Position numbers and translations under genes: made by a program. 45,130 nt of DNA, taken from positions 1-45,130 of the forward strand of contig CAIYWC010000006.1 in the NCBI GenBank assembly GCA_903929795.1, given 5' to 3'. Positions 7,001 to 16,316 of this stretch are shown in pieces; the stretch's first letter is position 1; each line of letters starts with the position of its first letter. The stretch is from an uncultured Myxococcales bacterium (GTDB lineage Bacteria > Myxococcota_A > UBA9042). A model generated the notes under the pieces. The model searched no databases, was not told where the DNA came from, and saw nothing but the letters and a program-made list of their open reading frames with translations.

Positions 7001-8689
7001 TCACGGCAAGCGAATCTTGAGAATCGCCAGCAGCTGCAGGACTTCCGGCGCGTCGCGGTGGGCGCTCAGCAGCCGCGCCAGCGCTTCATCGCGCTTTTGC
7101 CGGAACGCCGGGCCGCGCAAGTGTAGGTGCATCACACGCCAGATCTGCGCGGCGATCCCTTCCGGGTCATCGGCCACCAGGCGGTCCAGTTCGGCGCCGA
7201 TGGCGTCGGCCGTCGCCGGATTCGCCGTCGCGCGCTGAATGCTGCCGACCGGATCCGCCGGCGAGAACAGCGCGTAGGCGGGCAGGTCGCGGCGCGTCGC
7301 GAAGATCGCCGCCACGTCGCTCCAGAAGACTAGTCGCCAGGCCGGATCGGCGGCGAGAAACAAAAACGCCTGTCCTGGACCCGGGTTGGCCGCCAGGACC
7401 CAGTCGAACTTGTGCGCCTGCTCCAGTGCGGCAAAAGCCGCTGGATCGTCGGTCGCCCGGGCATTTTGCACAAAGAAAGCGTCGGGATAGAGCTGATCGT
7501 TGCGGCCATCGATGAACGGCGCGATCCCCGCCCACATCAGGTAGCCGCCCAGGTGCAGCGGATTCAGCACGCGCGGGCCCAAGCGCTGCCGGCGCGCGAA
7601 ATCCGCAGCCGCGATCGGCAAAACCCGCCGGTTCAGGCCCGCGCCAAACGGCCGCGTCGCATTGCCGTGGACCAGCGCGAGCGCGACAGTCGCCGCCAGC
7701 GCGCCGCGCAGCCACGGTCGCCGCAGCAGACCCAGCAGGCGCTCCAGCAGCGGCAGCAGCGCGTACGTCGCCGCGCCGGCCAGCAGCGGCATCCCGCGCG
7801 GCGAACGGCCGGCGACCAGCAGCGTGATGAGCAGCACCACGCCGCGCCAGCGCAGATCCGGGATGCCCCGCGGCTGCAGCGCCGGAAGCACCGCCGGGAC
7901 CGCCAGCAGCGCGAGCAGCACCGTCATCGGAAACGCCGCCCAGGCTTGGTCAAACGTCATCGGCTGGAATTCCGAGACGTATTGGCGATACGCGTCGCTG
8001 CCCGCCACATGCAGCACCGTCGCCCACACGCGCGGGCCGTCTGGATGCAGCAGCGCAAGGCCGCTCGCCAGCGCCAGCGCCGTCACGGGCTGCCGCCAGC
8101 GCCGGTGTTCGAGGCCCTCGGTCAGCACAGCCACCGCGAGGATCGCCAGCCCCACGACGCCGCCGCGGTGCAGCAGGAGACCAGCGCCAGCCAACATGCC
8201 AGGAAAAATCCACAGTTTTTGCGGAGACTTGCGTGCGCGGTCGATTGCGGCCAGCAGCAGAGGCAGGAGCGCAGTCGAAAAAATCCGCGAGCGCGGCGTC
8301 GCCGTAATCTCGACAGCGGACAGCCACAGCCCGGCAGCCAGCAGCCACGTCGGCGGCGCGACACCGTACGCCAGACCTGTCGCGCCCAGCGTCAGCACCG
8401 CCGCAAGCAGGATCGCCAACCCCACAAAACCAAACGTCGCATCCGCGGCTGCCAGCAGCATGTCCGCCAGCGCATCCTTGCCCAGCCACGGCTGGCCGGC
8501 GAACGACCAGGAGAGCGTGTCCACGGGCAGCGCCGGCCCGTGCTGCAGCGCCAGCTGACCGGCTTTCAGGTGCCAAAAGGCGTCCGGGTCGTCGATCAGC
8601 CGCCACGTCGCCAGCCACGCGAGCGCGCACACGCACGCGCAGGCGAGCAGCCAGGGACGCGGGCGTAAAGGGTCGGGAGGCGTGTTCAC
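7001..8689 (-). CDS. Polytopic membrane protein, GT-C-like, unknown substrate
   Basis: 562 residues with roughly ten hydrophobic segments and a soluble C-terminal part of about 200 residues. The N-terminal motif DDPDAFWHLKAGQ after the first membrane helix, and the later GGYLMWAGIAPFIDGRNDQLY, are typical of large bacterial integral membrane proteins resembling GT-C glycosyltransferases (PMT/DUF2029-like). In GT-C enzymes an acidic pair in the first periplasmic loop binds the lipid-linked sugar donor, so Asp-Asp-Pro-Asp here could be catalytic. The start is GTG 8689 (VNTPPDPLRPRPW): no ATG gives the full first helix, and the frame upstream runs into the tRNA. No Shine-Dalgarno site precedes it, and a TATCCT at 8696-8701 would place transcription start at the GTG itself. 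Function is not established. Confidence 0.75.
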   Translation of the reverse strand: MNTPPDPLRPRPWLLACACVCALAWLATWRLIDDPDAFWHLKAGQLALQHGPALPVDTLSWSFAGQPWLGKDALADMLLAAADATFGFVGLAILLAAVLTLGATGLAYGVAPPTWLLAAGLWLSAVEITATPRSRIFSTALLPLLLAAIDRARKSPQKLWIFPGMLAGAGLLLHRGGVVGLAILAVAVLTEGLEHRRWRQPVTALALASGLALLHPDGPRVWATVLHVAGSDAYRQYVSEFQPMTFDQAWAAFPMTVLLALLAVPAVLPALQPRGIPDLRWRGVVLLITLLVAGRSPRGMPLLAGAATYALLPLLERLLGLLRRPWLRGALAATVALALVHGNATRPFGAGLNRRVLPIAAADFARRQRLGPRVLNPLHLGGYLMWAGIAPFIDGRNDQLYPDAFFVQNARATDDPAAFAALEQAHKFDWVLAANPGPGQAFLFLAADPAWRLVFWSDVAAIFATRRDLPAYALFSPADPVGSIQRATANPATADAIGAELDRLVADDPEGIAAQIWRVMHLHLRGPAFRQKRDEALARLLSAHRDAPEVLQLLAILKIRLP

Positions 8690-8727
8690 CCGCCGAGGAT
8701 ACGGCAGCGGCGGCGGAACCGACAGCC

Positions 8728-8756
8728 TTGCGCGCTGCGGCAGTGTGTGGTACAAC
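8728..8756 (+). promoter_or_regulatory. Candidate promoter of tRNA-Pro
   Basis: TTGCGC (8728-8733) and TACAAC (8751-8756) are separated by 17 bases. Transcription would start near 8763, about 27 bases before the mature tRNA. The match is moderate, but spacing and position fit well. Confidence 0.4.
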
Positions 8757-8789
8757 TCCGCCCCTCGCGTGGGCTTCCCCTGCGCGTCT

Positions 8790-8863
8790 CGGGGCGTAGC
8801 GCAGCCTGGTAGCGCACTAGACTGGGGGTCTAGGAGTCGCAGGTTCAAATCCTGTCGCCCCGA
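8790..8863 (+). tRNA. tRNA-Pro (anticodon GGG)
   Basis: A complete 74-base cloverleaf. The acceptor stem CGGGGCG (8790-8796) pairs with CGCCCCG (8856-8862), with discriminator A8863. The anticodon stem CTAGA/TCTAG (8817-8821, 8829-8833) holds a loop with anticodon GGG at 8824-8826 followed by G37, as expected for proline tRNAs. The D-arm GCGC...GCGC and the T-loop TTCAAAT are present. CCA is not encoded, so it must be added after transcription. The GGG anticodon reads CCC and CCU. It lies on the same strand as lysS, 139 bases upstream of it. Confidence 0.97.
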
Positions 8864-8907
8864 CTGATTGCGCGGCGCATGTCGGCCGATCCGCGGCTTA
8901 CGTCCTC

Positions 8908-8950
8908 GCAGCCCTCGGTCGCGCACGTTGAGTGCGCTCGGTCGGGCTGC
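8908..8950 (+). promoter_or_regulatory. Two-stage inverted repeat in the lysS leader
   Basis: An outer stem GCAGCCC (8908-8914) pairs with GGGCTGC (8944-8950). An inner stem GCGCAC (8921-8926) pairs with GTGCGC (8932-8937) around a 5-base loop. Between the stems both sides carry the same hexamer TCGGTC (8915-8920 and 8938-8943), giving a symmetric internal loop made of a direct repeat. No T-tract follows, so it is not a classical terminator. It lies between tRNA-Pro and lysS and may act in tRNA 3' processing or control of lysS. Confidence 0.5.
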
Positions 8951-9002
8951 TGCGGGCGCGCTCGCGGCTCGACTCGACCTGCTTTGTGCAATGGAATCTC
9001 CC

Positions 9003-10718
9003 ATGCTTGAAAGAAATGAATTGATGCGGCAGCGGCTGGCCAAGATCGCCGCCACGCGCGCCGCCGGTCACATTCCCTATCCCAACGATTTTGTGCCCAC
9101 AGCGACCTCCGCCGATGCCTACGCGTGGTTTGCCGCCGATGCGCGCCGGCTCGCGCCGTTTTCCCCGGTGGCGGAAGGCGAGGATGCCGCGGCGGACAGC
9201 GGCGCGCTGAAGCTGCCGGCGCCGTGGACACGCATGGCTGGCCGCGTCATGGCGATCAACGTCAAGGGCAAAGTGGCGTTCCTGCGCATTCAGGACCGCT
9301 GCGCGGTGGACCTGCCGGCTTGCCGCACCCGCGACGACGACCTGCGCGAAGCCGCGGGCCTCGACCGGCGCAATCAGGACGGCGCGACGTTCCAGTTCTT
9401 TTTCTCGCGCGACGCCGACCCGGAGACTTTCGACGCGTTGTTCAAGCCGACCGAGGGCGCGGCGTGGGATGGTCCGCGGCTGGACATCGGCGATTTTATC
9501 GGTGGCCAGGGGCGCTTTTTCCGCACGAAGACCGGCGAGCCGAGCTTGCACCTGGCGGCCAACCACGAGCCGGCGCTGCGGATATTGACCAAGGCGGTCC
9601 GCCCGCTGCCGGACAAGTGGCATGGCCTGAGCGACAAAGAGACGCGACATCGGCAGCGCTACGTCGACCTCATCGTCAACGACGAAGTGCGCGAGGTCTT
9701 CCGGCGGCGCGCCAAGATTCTTCAGGGAATTCGCCAGTTTCTGGACAGCCGCGGCTACGTGGAAGTCGAGACGCCGATGATGCACCCGATCCTCGGTGGC
9801 GCGGCGGCGCGGCCGTTTCGCACGCACCACAACGCGCTGGACATGCCGCTGTACCTGCGCATCGCGCCGGAGCTGTACCTGAAGCGGCTGGTCGTCGGCG
9901 GCATCGAGCGGGTCTATGAAATCAATCGGAATTTTCGCAATGAAGGCCTGAGCGTCCGCCACAACCCGGAATTCACCATGCTGGAGTTCTACCGGGCGTA
10001 TGCGACCTACGAAGACCTGATGGTGGAAGTCGAGACTTTGATTGCGGAATTGGCCGTGGCCGTCACCGGTTCGACAAGCGTGACGTGGGGCCTGAACGCC
10101 GACGGCACGCCGCGGGTGATTGAGCTGAACGCGCCGTTCAAGCGCGTGCGCATCCGCGATGGGCTGAAAATCTGGGGCGGGCTGACGGATGCCGAGATCG
10201 CGGACGAAGCCGCGCTGCGCAAAAAAGCCGAGTCGCTGGGCGTCCATATCGACGACCACGCGCCGCTGGGCAAGGTCCAGGTGGAGCTGTTCGAGGCGGT
10301 CGCCGAGCCGCACCTCGTGCAGCCGACGTTCGTGATGGAGTACCCGGCGGAGACCTCGCCGCTGGCGCGCCGCAATGACCTGCAGCCGGATTACGTCGAC
10401 CGCTTTGAGCTGTTCATCGGCGGCATTGAAATTTCCAATGCGTTCAGTGAGTTGAACGATCCGGTGGATCAGCACGAGCGCTTTGAGCTGCAGCTGTTGC
10501 AAAAAGCCAAAGGCGACGAGGAGACCATGGAGATGGACCTCGACTACATCCGCGCGCTGGAGTACGGCCTGCCGCCGACCGCGGGCTGCGGCATCGGGGT
10601 GGATCGGCTGGTGATGCTGCTGACCGACAGCGAGAACATCCGCGAGGTGATTCTTTTCCCGCACATGCGACCGGAGCTCGGCCAAAAGCCAGACGCCGCC
10701 GTCGAACCGGGGGCGTAG
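9003..10718 (+). CDS. lysS: Lysine--tRNA ligase (class II)
   Basis: A 571-residue class IIb aminoacyl-tRNA synthetase that charges tRNA-Lys in the cytosol. The N-terminal OB fold begins around [19 protein letters not shown] (80-98) and continues at [19 protein letters not shown] (161-179), followed by the very typical [15 protein letters not shown]. The catalytic domain shows motif 2 ([20 protein letters not shown], 311-330) and motif 3 ([13 protein letters not shown], 528-540). It is longer than the usual ~500 residues because of an insert of about 30 residues (100-130) in the OB fold. Start ATG 9003 is chosen by the onset of family-like sequence; ATG 8991 is in frame, and neither has a clear ribosome site. 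The lolC-like gene starts directly after the stop. Confidence 0.96.
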   Translation: MLERNELMRQRLAKIAATRAAGHIPYPNDFVPTATSADAYAWFAADARRLAPFSPVAEGEDAAADSGALKLPAPWTRMAGRVMAINVKGKVAFLRIQDRCAVDLPACRTRDDDLREAAGLDRRNQDGATFQFFFSRDADPETFDALFKPTEGAAWDGPRLDIGDFIGGQGRFFRTKTGEPSLHLAANHEPALRILTKAVRPLPDKWHGLSDKETRHRQRYVDLIVNDEVREVFRRRAKILQGIRQFLDSRGYVEVETPMMHPILGGAAARPFRTHHNALDMPLYLRIAPELYLKRLVVGGIERVYEINRNFRNEGLSVRHNPEFTMLEFYRAYATYEDLMVEVETLIAELAVAVTGSTSVTWGLNADGTPRVIELNAPFKRVRIRDGLKIWGGLTDAEIADEAALRKKAESLGVHIDDHAPLGKVQVELFEAVAEPHLVQPTFVMEYPAETSPLARRNDLQPDYVDRFELFIGGIEISNAFSELNDPVDQHERFELQLLQKAKGDEETMEMDLDYIRALEYGLPPTAGCGIGVDRLVMLLTDSENIREVILFPHMRPELGQKPDAAVEPGA

Positions 10719-13121
10719 TTGCACCACGTTCGGCGCCTCGTGACGGGCGTCCTGCTCGCGGCGCTCGTCGCTTTGCCGGAGGCGTTGCTGCGCTCGGGCG
10801 ACGCCCAAGTCGGCTTCCAGACGTGGCTCGTGGTGCAGCTGCTGGGCGTGATCCTCGCGGCGATCGCGGTCGCGGCGATCTTTTCGGTCGTCGGGCTGGG
10901 CCTGGTCCGGCTGGCGACGCTGCCGTGGCGCGATCGCGCAAGCACCTTTGTCGCCTGGTCTTTTCTGCGCGCCCCCCAGGTGCGTTCGCCGCTGCCCGTG
11001 CGCGCGTGGCGGTTCTACCTGCAGCAGGTCGACGCGCAAACGGACGCGCCGCGCGCGACGTGGCGGCAGTGGCTGGAGCTCGCTGTGTTGCTGGCGGTCG
11101 GCGCCGTGGGCATCGCGATTTTTTGGCGATCGGCGGATCCGACCTGGCCGCTGCTGAGTCTGCGCAACGCCATGTTTTGGCTTGCTTTTCATGTCATCCT
11201 GCTGGCCTGCGCTGCGCTGCCGTCGCGCATGCTGCGTTCGGTGCCGTTCGCGCTGGCGCTGGGCGTCGGGCTGATCGCGGGTGCTTGGCTGGCGCGCACG
11301 CCACCTGTGCTCGCCCGCGTTGAGCCGTTCGCCGTGCTTGCCGGTCTTGTCCTTGCCGCGCTGATCGCCGGCGTGCGCATCGGCGACGAGATCGGCCGAG
11401 CGGAGCGACTGCAGCGTCGCGGCCTCGTGCTGGCGGCGCTGGCGCTCGGCCTGCTGCTGCTGGCGCTGGCGGCCCGCCAGGCGCAGGTGCCGCTGTGCTC
11501 GCTGGCGCTGCCGCTGGGGATCGGTGCCGGCTACCTGGTGCTGCAGGGCCAGGCCAAGGTGTCGGTGCCCGTGTTCGTGTCGATCGTCGGCGTGGCCGCC
11601 GGCGTGTGGGCGCTGATCGTCGTGCTGTCGGTGATGGGCGGCTTTGCCCATGATTTGCGCCAGAAAATGCTGATCGCCAACGCTCACGCGCTCATCGAGC
11701 GGCCGGGGCGCGTCCAGCCGCTACAGCACGTCGCGGCGCTGGGCCAACGGCTGAGGCAGCTGCCGGGCGTGGAGGCCCTGAGCCCGCAAGTGCGCGGCGA
11801 TGCGATCCTCTCGTCGGCGTTCAATGTCAACAATTTCGTGGCGGTACGCGGCATTGACCCGGCGCTTCCGGAAGTGCAGCGCGAGCTGGGCGGCACGCTG
11901 GTGACGGGCGGGCTGACGCTGTTGCAGCGGCCGACGGCGCTGGCATCCGACCGGGCGCTGGGGCGCAAGGCGGCGTCTGAGCCGGAGGACATGCCGCCCG
12001 CGCCGCCGGTGGTTCCGCAGGCCAAGCCGGCCGTGATCGACGACATGGACACGCTGCTGCACCTCGCGCCGGGGCCGCGCGAGCCGTCGCCGCCGCGGTC
12101 GCAGCGTCCGCCACCTGCCGATCCGCGGCTGCTGCTGCTGCCGTCGGGCGGCAACGTGCGGATGCTGGGCTCGGGCCAGAACCAGCCCAAGCCGGAGGTG
12201 CTGCCGGAGCCGCTGGTGATTCCCGCGGGCCACACGCTGGACCCCACGCTGGCGCCGCCGGTGTCGATGCGCGGCCTGGACGACGCGCCGTTCCTGGCCA
12301 CGCGCGCTGACATTCCCGTCGCGCCAGGGATCTTGTTGGGCACGGAACTCGCGCGGTCGCTGCAGGTGGAGCTGGGTGACCGCGTCGAAGTCGTCACGCC
12401 GGACGGCGACATCGGGCCGACCGGTCTGCGCCCACGCGTACGCACCTTCCGCGTCGCGGGCACGTTTGAGACCGGGCTGTATGAAGCCGACAGCAAGGTC
12501 GCGTACATCACGTTGGCGGAGTCGGTGCGCTATTTCAACTTGGACGGCGAGGCCAATGTGCTGGAAGTGCGGCTCGCGGATCCGGAGCAGCCCGATGCGG
12601 TGCTGGCCGCGGTGCGCCAGACGCTGCGGGCGGCAGGCCAGCCTAAGGACATCGAGACGATCGATTGGCGGGAGATGAACCGGTCGCTGTTCTCGGCGCT
12701 GGCGTTCGAGCGGCTGGTGGTCTTTTTGGTCCTGACGCTGATCATCTTGGTCGCCGGTTTTTCGATCGTCTCCGCGCTGACGATGGTGATTCTGCAAAAA
12801 CGCGACGGCATCAGCATGCTGCGCGCGATGGGCGCGACGGCGGCGACAATCCGCTCCGCTTTTGTGCAGATGGGCGGCGCCATTGGCCTGATTGGCACGA
12901 CCGCAGGCGCGATTTTGGGCCTCGGCACCTGCGTGCTGATCGAGCGTCTGGGCATCCAGCTGCCCGAGGCGTACTACGTCCGGACTTTGCCGGTTCGGAT
13001 CCAGCCCGCAGAAATCGCCGCCGTTGCCCTCGCCGCGGTCGCCTTGTCCCTTGTAGCTACTGTGTTTCCTGCTACAAGTGCGGCCCGCTTCACGCCGCTC
13101 GAGGGGCTGAGGCATGGCTGA
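10719..13121 (+). CDS. lolC: LolC/LolE-family permease with extra N-terminal membrane domain
   Basis: About 800 residues, twice the usual ~400 of LolC/E, the inner-membrane subunit that extracts outer-membrane lipoproteins. Residues 285-320 (FVSIVGVAAGVWALIVVLSVMGGF then HDLRQKML) are the classic LolC first helix. The FtsX-type core helices lie near 665-692, 718-742 and 765-785, with the MLRAMGA coupling motif (699-705). In front are about seven additional hydrophobic segments (residues 1-275) without family resemblance. The periplasmic domain also contains a Pro-rich insert at about 405-530. The reading frame is continuous, so this is a true fusion. The start is uncertain: TTG 10719 directly follows the lysS stop with GGGGG upstream; GTG 10740 is the main alternative. 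It overlaps lolD by 8 bases. Confidence 0.85.
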   Translation: MHHVRRLVTGVLLAALVALPEALLRSGDAQVGFQTWLVVQLLGVILAAIAVAAIFSVVGLGLVRLATLPWRDRASTFVAWSFLRAPQVRSPLPVRAWRFYLQQVDAQTDAPRATWRQWLELAVLLAVGAVGIAIFWRSADPTWPLLSLRNAMFWLAFHVILLACAALPSRMLRSVPFALALGVGLIAGAWLARTPPVLARVEPFAVLAGLVLAALIAGVRIGDEIGRAERLQRRGLVLAALALGLLLLALAARQAQVPLCSLALPLGIGAGYLVLQGQAKVSVPVFVSIVGVAAGVWALIVVLSVMGGFAHDLRQKMLIANAHALIERPGRVQPLQHVAALGQRLRQLPGVEALSPQVRGDAILSSAFNVNNFVAVRGIDPALPEVQRELGGTLVTGGLTLLQRPTALASDRALGRKAASEPEDMPPAPPVVPQAKPAVIDDMDTLLHLAPGPREPSPPRSQRPPPADPRLLLLPSGGNVRMLGSGQNQPKPEVLPEPLVIPAGHTLDPTLAPPVSMRGLDDAPFLATRADIPVAPGILLGTELARSLQVELGDRVEVVTPDGDIGPTGLRPRVRTFRVAGTFETGLYEADSKVAYITLAESVRYFNLDGEANVLEVRLADPEQPDAVLAAVRQTLRAAGQPKDIETIDWREMNRSLFSALAFERLVVFLVLTLIILVAGFSIVSALTMVILQKRDGISMLRAMGATAATIRSAFVQMGGAIGLIGTTAGAILGLGTCVLIERLGIQLPEAYYVRTLPVRIQPAEIAAVALAAVALSLVATVFPATSAARFTPLEGLRHG

Positions 13122-13893
13122 TTGGACCGTGAACATGCACGTAACGCCTGAACATGACGTGGCAAATGCACGTGTGCCGTTGATCTCGGCGCGCGGGCTG
13201 CGGCGTTGGTTTGACCTGGGTAACCGGCGAATCGAGGTGCTGCGCGGCGTGGATTTGGACCTGTATCCCGGCGATATGGTTGGGATTGTCGGTCGTTCAG
13301 GCTCCGGAAAGTCGACATTGCTGCATTTGCTGGGCGCGTTGGACGTCCCCAGCGCCGGGACAATCACCTGGGGCGGCGAAAAACTCGACCTGCGATCGGA
13401 CGAACAGGTCGCGGCATGGCGCAACCGCAGCATCGGATTCGTCTTTCAATTTCACCACTTGTTGCCCGAGCTGACCGCGTTCGAGAACGTGCTGATGCCG
13501 ACCTTGATCGGCCGGCAGAACCAGCGGGAGGCGCGGATTCGCGCGCGTACGCTGCTTGAACGGGTCGGGCTGGGCGATCGTCTGGCGCACCACCCGGGCG
13601 AGCTGTCCGGCGGCGAACAGCAGCGGGTCGCGTTGGCCCGCGCGCTCGTCATGCAGCCGCGCGTAGTGCTGGCGGACGAGCCGACGGGCAACCTGGACGG
13701 CCGCACGGCGGAAGAGATGCACGCGCTGATGGAGGCGCTGAACCGCGAGACCGGCACGAGCTTTGTGGTCGTGAGCCACAACCCGGAGCTGGCGCGGCGC
13801 ATGGCGCGTGTGTTGCGGATGGCCGACGGCCAGATCCAGGCCGATGACGGCACGGACGATGACGGGCCGCGCGCCGCGGAGGCGCACGCATGA
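13114..13893 (+). CDS. lolD: Lipoprotein-releasing ABC transporter ATPase
   Basis: A 259-residue ATPase subunit that powers the LolCDE lipoprotein sorting machine at the inner membrane. It has the Walker A motif GRSGSGKS (60-67), Q-loop Gln112, signature LSGGE (164-168), Walker B VVLADEP (184-190) and the switch His222. FQFHHLLPELTAFENV (111-126) is the typical LolD/MacB-type Q-loop region. About 20 extra residues precede the domain. The start ATG 13114 lies inside the end of the permease gene and the stop overlaps the ATG of bamA, so the three genes are translationally coupled; ATG 13135 is a less likely start. The Asp/Glu/Ala-rich tail is not conserved. Confidence 0.94.
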   Translation: MADWTVNMHVTPEHDVANARVPLISARGLRRWFDLGNRRIEVLRGVDLDLYPGDMVGIVGRSGSGKSTLLHLLGALDVPSAGTITWGGEKLDLRSDEQVAAWRNRSIGFVFQFHHLLPELTAFENVLMPTLIGRQNQREARIRARTLLERVGLGDRLAHHPGELSGGEQQRVALARALVMQPRVVLADEPTGNLDGRTAEEMHALMEALNRETGTSFVVVSHNPELARRMARVLRMADGQIQADDGTDDDGPRAAEAHA

Positions 13894-16307
13894 TGGTGCG
13901 GCTCCGTTGGGCAGGCCAACTTGTGGTCCTCGCATGCGTGTGCGTGGCCGTGGACGCGTCGCGCGCGACCGCCGACGAGCCCAGCAGTTTTGGCACCGGC
14001 GCGCTGAGCGGCACCGGCGGTCTGAGCCTCGCCAATCCGGAAGCCGACGACGAGGTCAAGCCGGTCGATTTGGCGATGGTCATCACCGGCGTTGAACTGG
14101 GCGGCATCGAGCGTGTGGACAAGACCACGGTGCTCAACCAAATTCGCATCAAGCCGGGCCAGCAGCTGGACCCAACGGGCATCGCCGACGACCAGCGGCG
14201 CATCTGGACGATGGGGCTGTTCGATGACGTGAAGGTCGGCCTGAAGATGGCCGGACCGCACGCGGTGGTCGTGCGCTACCAGGTGCTGGAGCGGCCGTCG
14301 ATCGCCGCGATTGAGATTGTCGGCAACGACGCGCAGAGCGATGAAGACGTCATGAAGGTCGTGGACCTGCGCGTCAACAACCTCTATTCGCCCAACGACG
14401 CGGCGTCAAACATCCAGAAAATCAAGGACTTGTACGTCGAGGAAGGCTACTTTTTGGCGACCGTCCGCCACCGCATCGAGCCGATGCCGGACAACCAGGT
14501 CAAGGTGGTCTTTGAGATCCAGGAGCGCGCCGAGGTCAAGGTGCGGCAAATCGACATCCTCGGCAACGAGGGCGTCGAGGACAAGGACATCAAGGCGGTG
14601 CTGCGGACGCAGGAGGGCTCGATCCTCAGCGCGATCTCGAAATCCGGCAATTTCAAACGGGAAACGCTCGAGACCGATGTGCAGATCATGCAGTATCTGT
14701 ACCTGACCAAGGGCTATATCCAGGCCAAGATCGACGATCCGGTGGTCAGCCTGTCGCCGGATCTGCGCTACATCTCGATCTCGATTCGCGTGCATGAAGG
14801 GCCGCAGTTCAAGGTCGGCAAGGTCGAGATCACCGGCGACAGCGTGGAAGAGCAGCCGGTGGAAAAGTTGAAGCAAAAGCTGCAGCTCAAGGAAGGCGAA
14901 ATCTTCAACTACCAGTTTGCCCAGGCTGACGGCACGATGCTGTCCAATGCGCAGAAAAATTACGGTTTTGCCCACGCGACCGTGTCCAACGAGTCGGTGC
15001 CGGATCCGGACAAGAAGCTCGTCGATTGGACCTACCACATCCAAAAAGGCAAAAAGGTCTACTTTGGCCAAATCTCCGTGCACGGCGGCGGGTCGACGCG
15101 CGACAAGGTCGTGCGGCGCGAGCTGCAGCTGGCGGAAGGCGAGCTGTACAGCGAGGAAAAGATTACGCTTTCCCAAGCGCGTGTCCAGCGGCTCGGCTAC
15201 TTCGAGAAAGTCGAGATCAAGACCAAGCCGACGGCGCTGCCGCAGGTCGTGGACGTCGTCGTCGAGGTGAAAGAGCGCACAACCGGGACATTCCAGGTCG
15301 GCATGGGCTTCTCATCTCTCGACAATTTCATCGCAACCGCGCAGATTTCCAAGGACAATTTTTTCGGCCGCGGCCAGCGCTTCAGCATCCAAGGCTCGAT
15401 TTCGTCGATCCGCACCATGTTCCAGGCCTCGTTCTTCGAGCCGTATTTCATGGACACCAAGGTCACGTTCTCCACCGACCTGTTCCGCTACGACCAGCTG
15501 TACACCGACTTCACGCGCCGGTCCAAGGGCGGCAGCATGAGCTGGGGCTACCGTTTGACCAATGAAGTCATCGTGGAAGGCGGCTACCAAATCGAGCAGG
15601 CGCAGACGCAGATTGGCGGCTTGTCCGGCCGCACCGACGTGCCCATCGCATCGCTCTTCGCGTCCGGCCTGACGTCCGCGCTCAAGGCGACGGTCTCCTA
15701 CGACAGCCGCGACGACCGCATGTTCCCGAATACCGGCTGGTTTGTGACAACGACCGCTGAATTGGCGCTGCCGCAGCTCGGCTCGGACAACGAGTTCCTG
15801 CGCATCGTCGCCCGGATCCGTCGCTACGTGCCGTTGCCCGCGGAATCGGTGCTGAAATTCAACCTCGTCGGTGGCTGGATCGGCGCGCCCGAGGGCAAAA
15901 TCGTGCCGTTGTTCGAGCGCTTCTTCATCGGCGGCATCTACAATGTCCGCGGATTTGTGCGCAATTCTCTCGGCCCGGCGATCTACATTCCGACCAGCTC
16001 CGATCCCGGCGCGACGCTCTCGGCGTTTCACAACGGCGGCACCAAGGAGCTGTACCTGAACAACGAGCTGGAGATTCCGATCCTGAAAGCGCCCATGAAC
16101 CTGCGCGCGCTGCTGTTTTTCGACATCGGCAACGCGTTTGGCGAAGGCGAGGCGGTGACGCTGGCGGGCATGCGCGAGTCGGTCGGCTGGGGCATCCGCT
16201 GGTTCTCGCCGGTCGGTCCGCTGCGGTTCGAATGGGGCGTGCCCATCAACCCGCTGCCGGGTGAACAGCCGCTTGTGTTTGAATTCACGATTGGCAACTC
16301 GTTCTGA
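13890..16307 (+). CDS. bamA: Outer membrane protein assembly factor BamA
   Basis: An 805-residue Omp85 protein that inserts beta-barrel proteins in the outer membrane. A signal peptide spans residues 1 to about 29 (cleavage near ATADEP). Five POTRA domains follow to about residue 465, recognisable by repeated Gly-Asn turns such as EIVGNDAQSD and DILGNEGVED and by the LKQKLQLKEGEIF segment. The barrel occupies about 470-805, with GMGFSSLDN at the junction, DNFFGRGQ, the loop-6 VRGF motif (YNVRGFVRNSLGP) and a C-terminal Phe (TIGNSF), which acts as the assembly signal. An acidic linker of about 40 residues precedes POTRA1. ATG 13890 overlaps the lolD stop; ATG 13893 is equivalent. Confidence 0.97.
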   Translation: MMVRLRWAGQLVVLACVCVAVDASRATADEPSSFGTGALSGTGGLSLANPEADDEVKPVDLAMVITGVELGGIERVDKTTVLNQIRIKPGQQLDPTGIADDQRRIWTMGLFDDVKVGLKMAGPHAVVVRYQVLERPSIAAIEIVGNDAQSDEDVMKVVDLRVNNLYSPNDAASNIQKIKDLYVEEGYFLATVRHRIEPMPDNQVKVVFEIQERAEVKVRQIDILGNEGVEDKDIKAVLRTQEGSILSAISKSGNFKRETLETDVQIMQYLYLTKGYIQAKIDDPVVSLSPDLRYISISIRVHEGPQFKVGKVEITGDSVEEQPVEKLKQKLQLKEGEIFNYQFAQADGTMLSNAQKNYGFAHATVSNESVPDPDKKLVDWTYHIQKGKKVYFGQISVHGGGSTRDKVVRRELQLAEGELYSEEKITLSQARVQRLGYFEKVEIKTKPTALPQVVDVVVEVKERTTGTFQVGMGFSSLDNFIATAQISKDNFFGRGQRFSIQGSISSIRTMFQASFFEPYFMDTKVTFSTDLFRYDQLYTDFTRRSKGGSMSWGYRLTNEVIVEGGYQIEQAQTQIGGLSGRTDVPIASLFASGLTSALKATVSYDSRDDRMFPNTGWFVTTTAELALPQLGSDNEFLRIVARIRRYVPLPAESVLKFNLVGGWIGAPEGKIVPLFERFFIGGIYNVRGFVRNSLGPAIYIPTSSDPGATLSAFHNGGTKELYLNNELEIPILKAPMNLRALLFFDIGNAFGEGEAVTLAGMRESVGWGIRWFSPVGPLRFEWGVPINPLPGEQPLVFEFTIGNSF

Positions 16308-16316
16308 GGTCCGGCG

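Noticed and set aside
8879..9010. Short frame after tRNA-Pro as a possible leader peptide of lysS
   Set aside because: 43 codons with no lysine codon run, no ribosome site, and it overlaps the lysS start; nothing supports attenuation.
8898..11687. Long open frame (over 900 codons) antisense to lysS and the LolC/E gene
   Set aside because: Its translation is rich in Arg, Gln and His and shows no family motif; long antisense frames are expected in GC-rich coding DNA. The sense genes are unmistakable.
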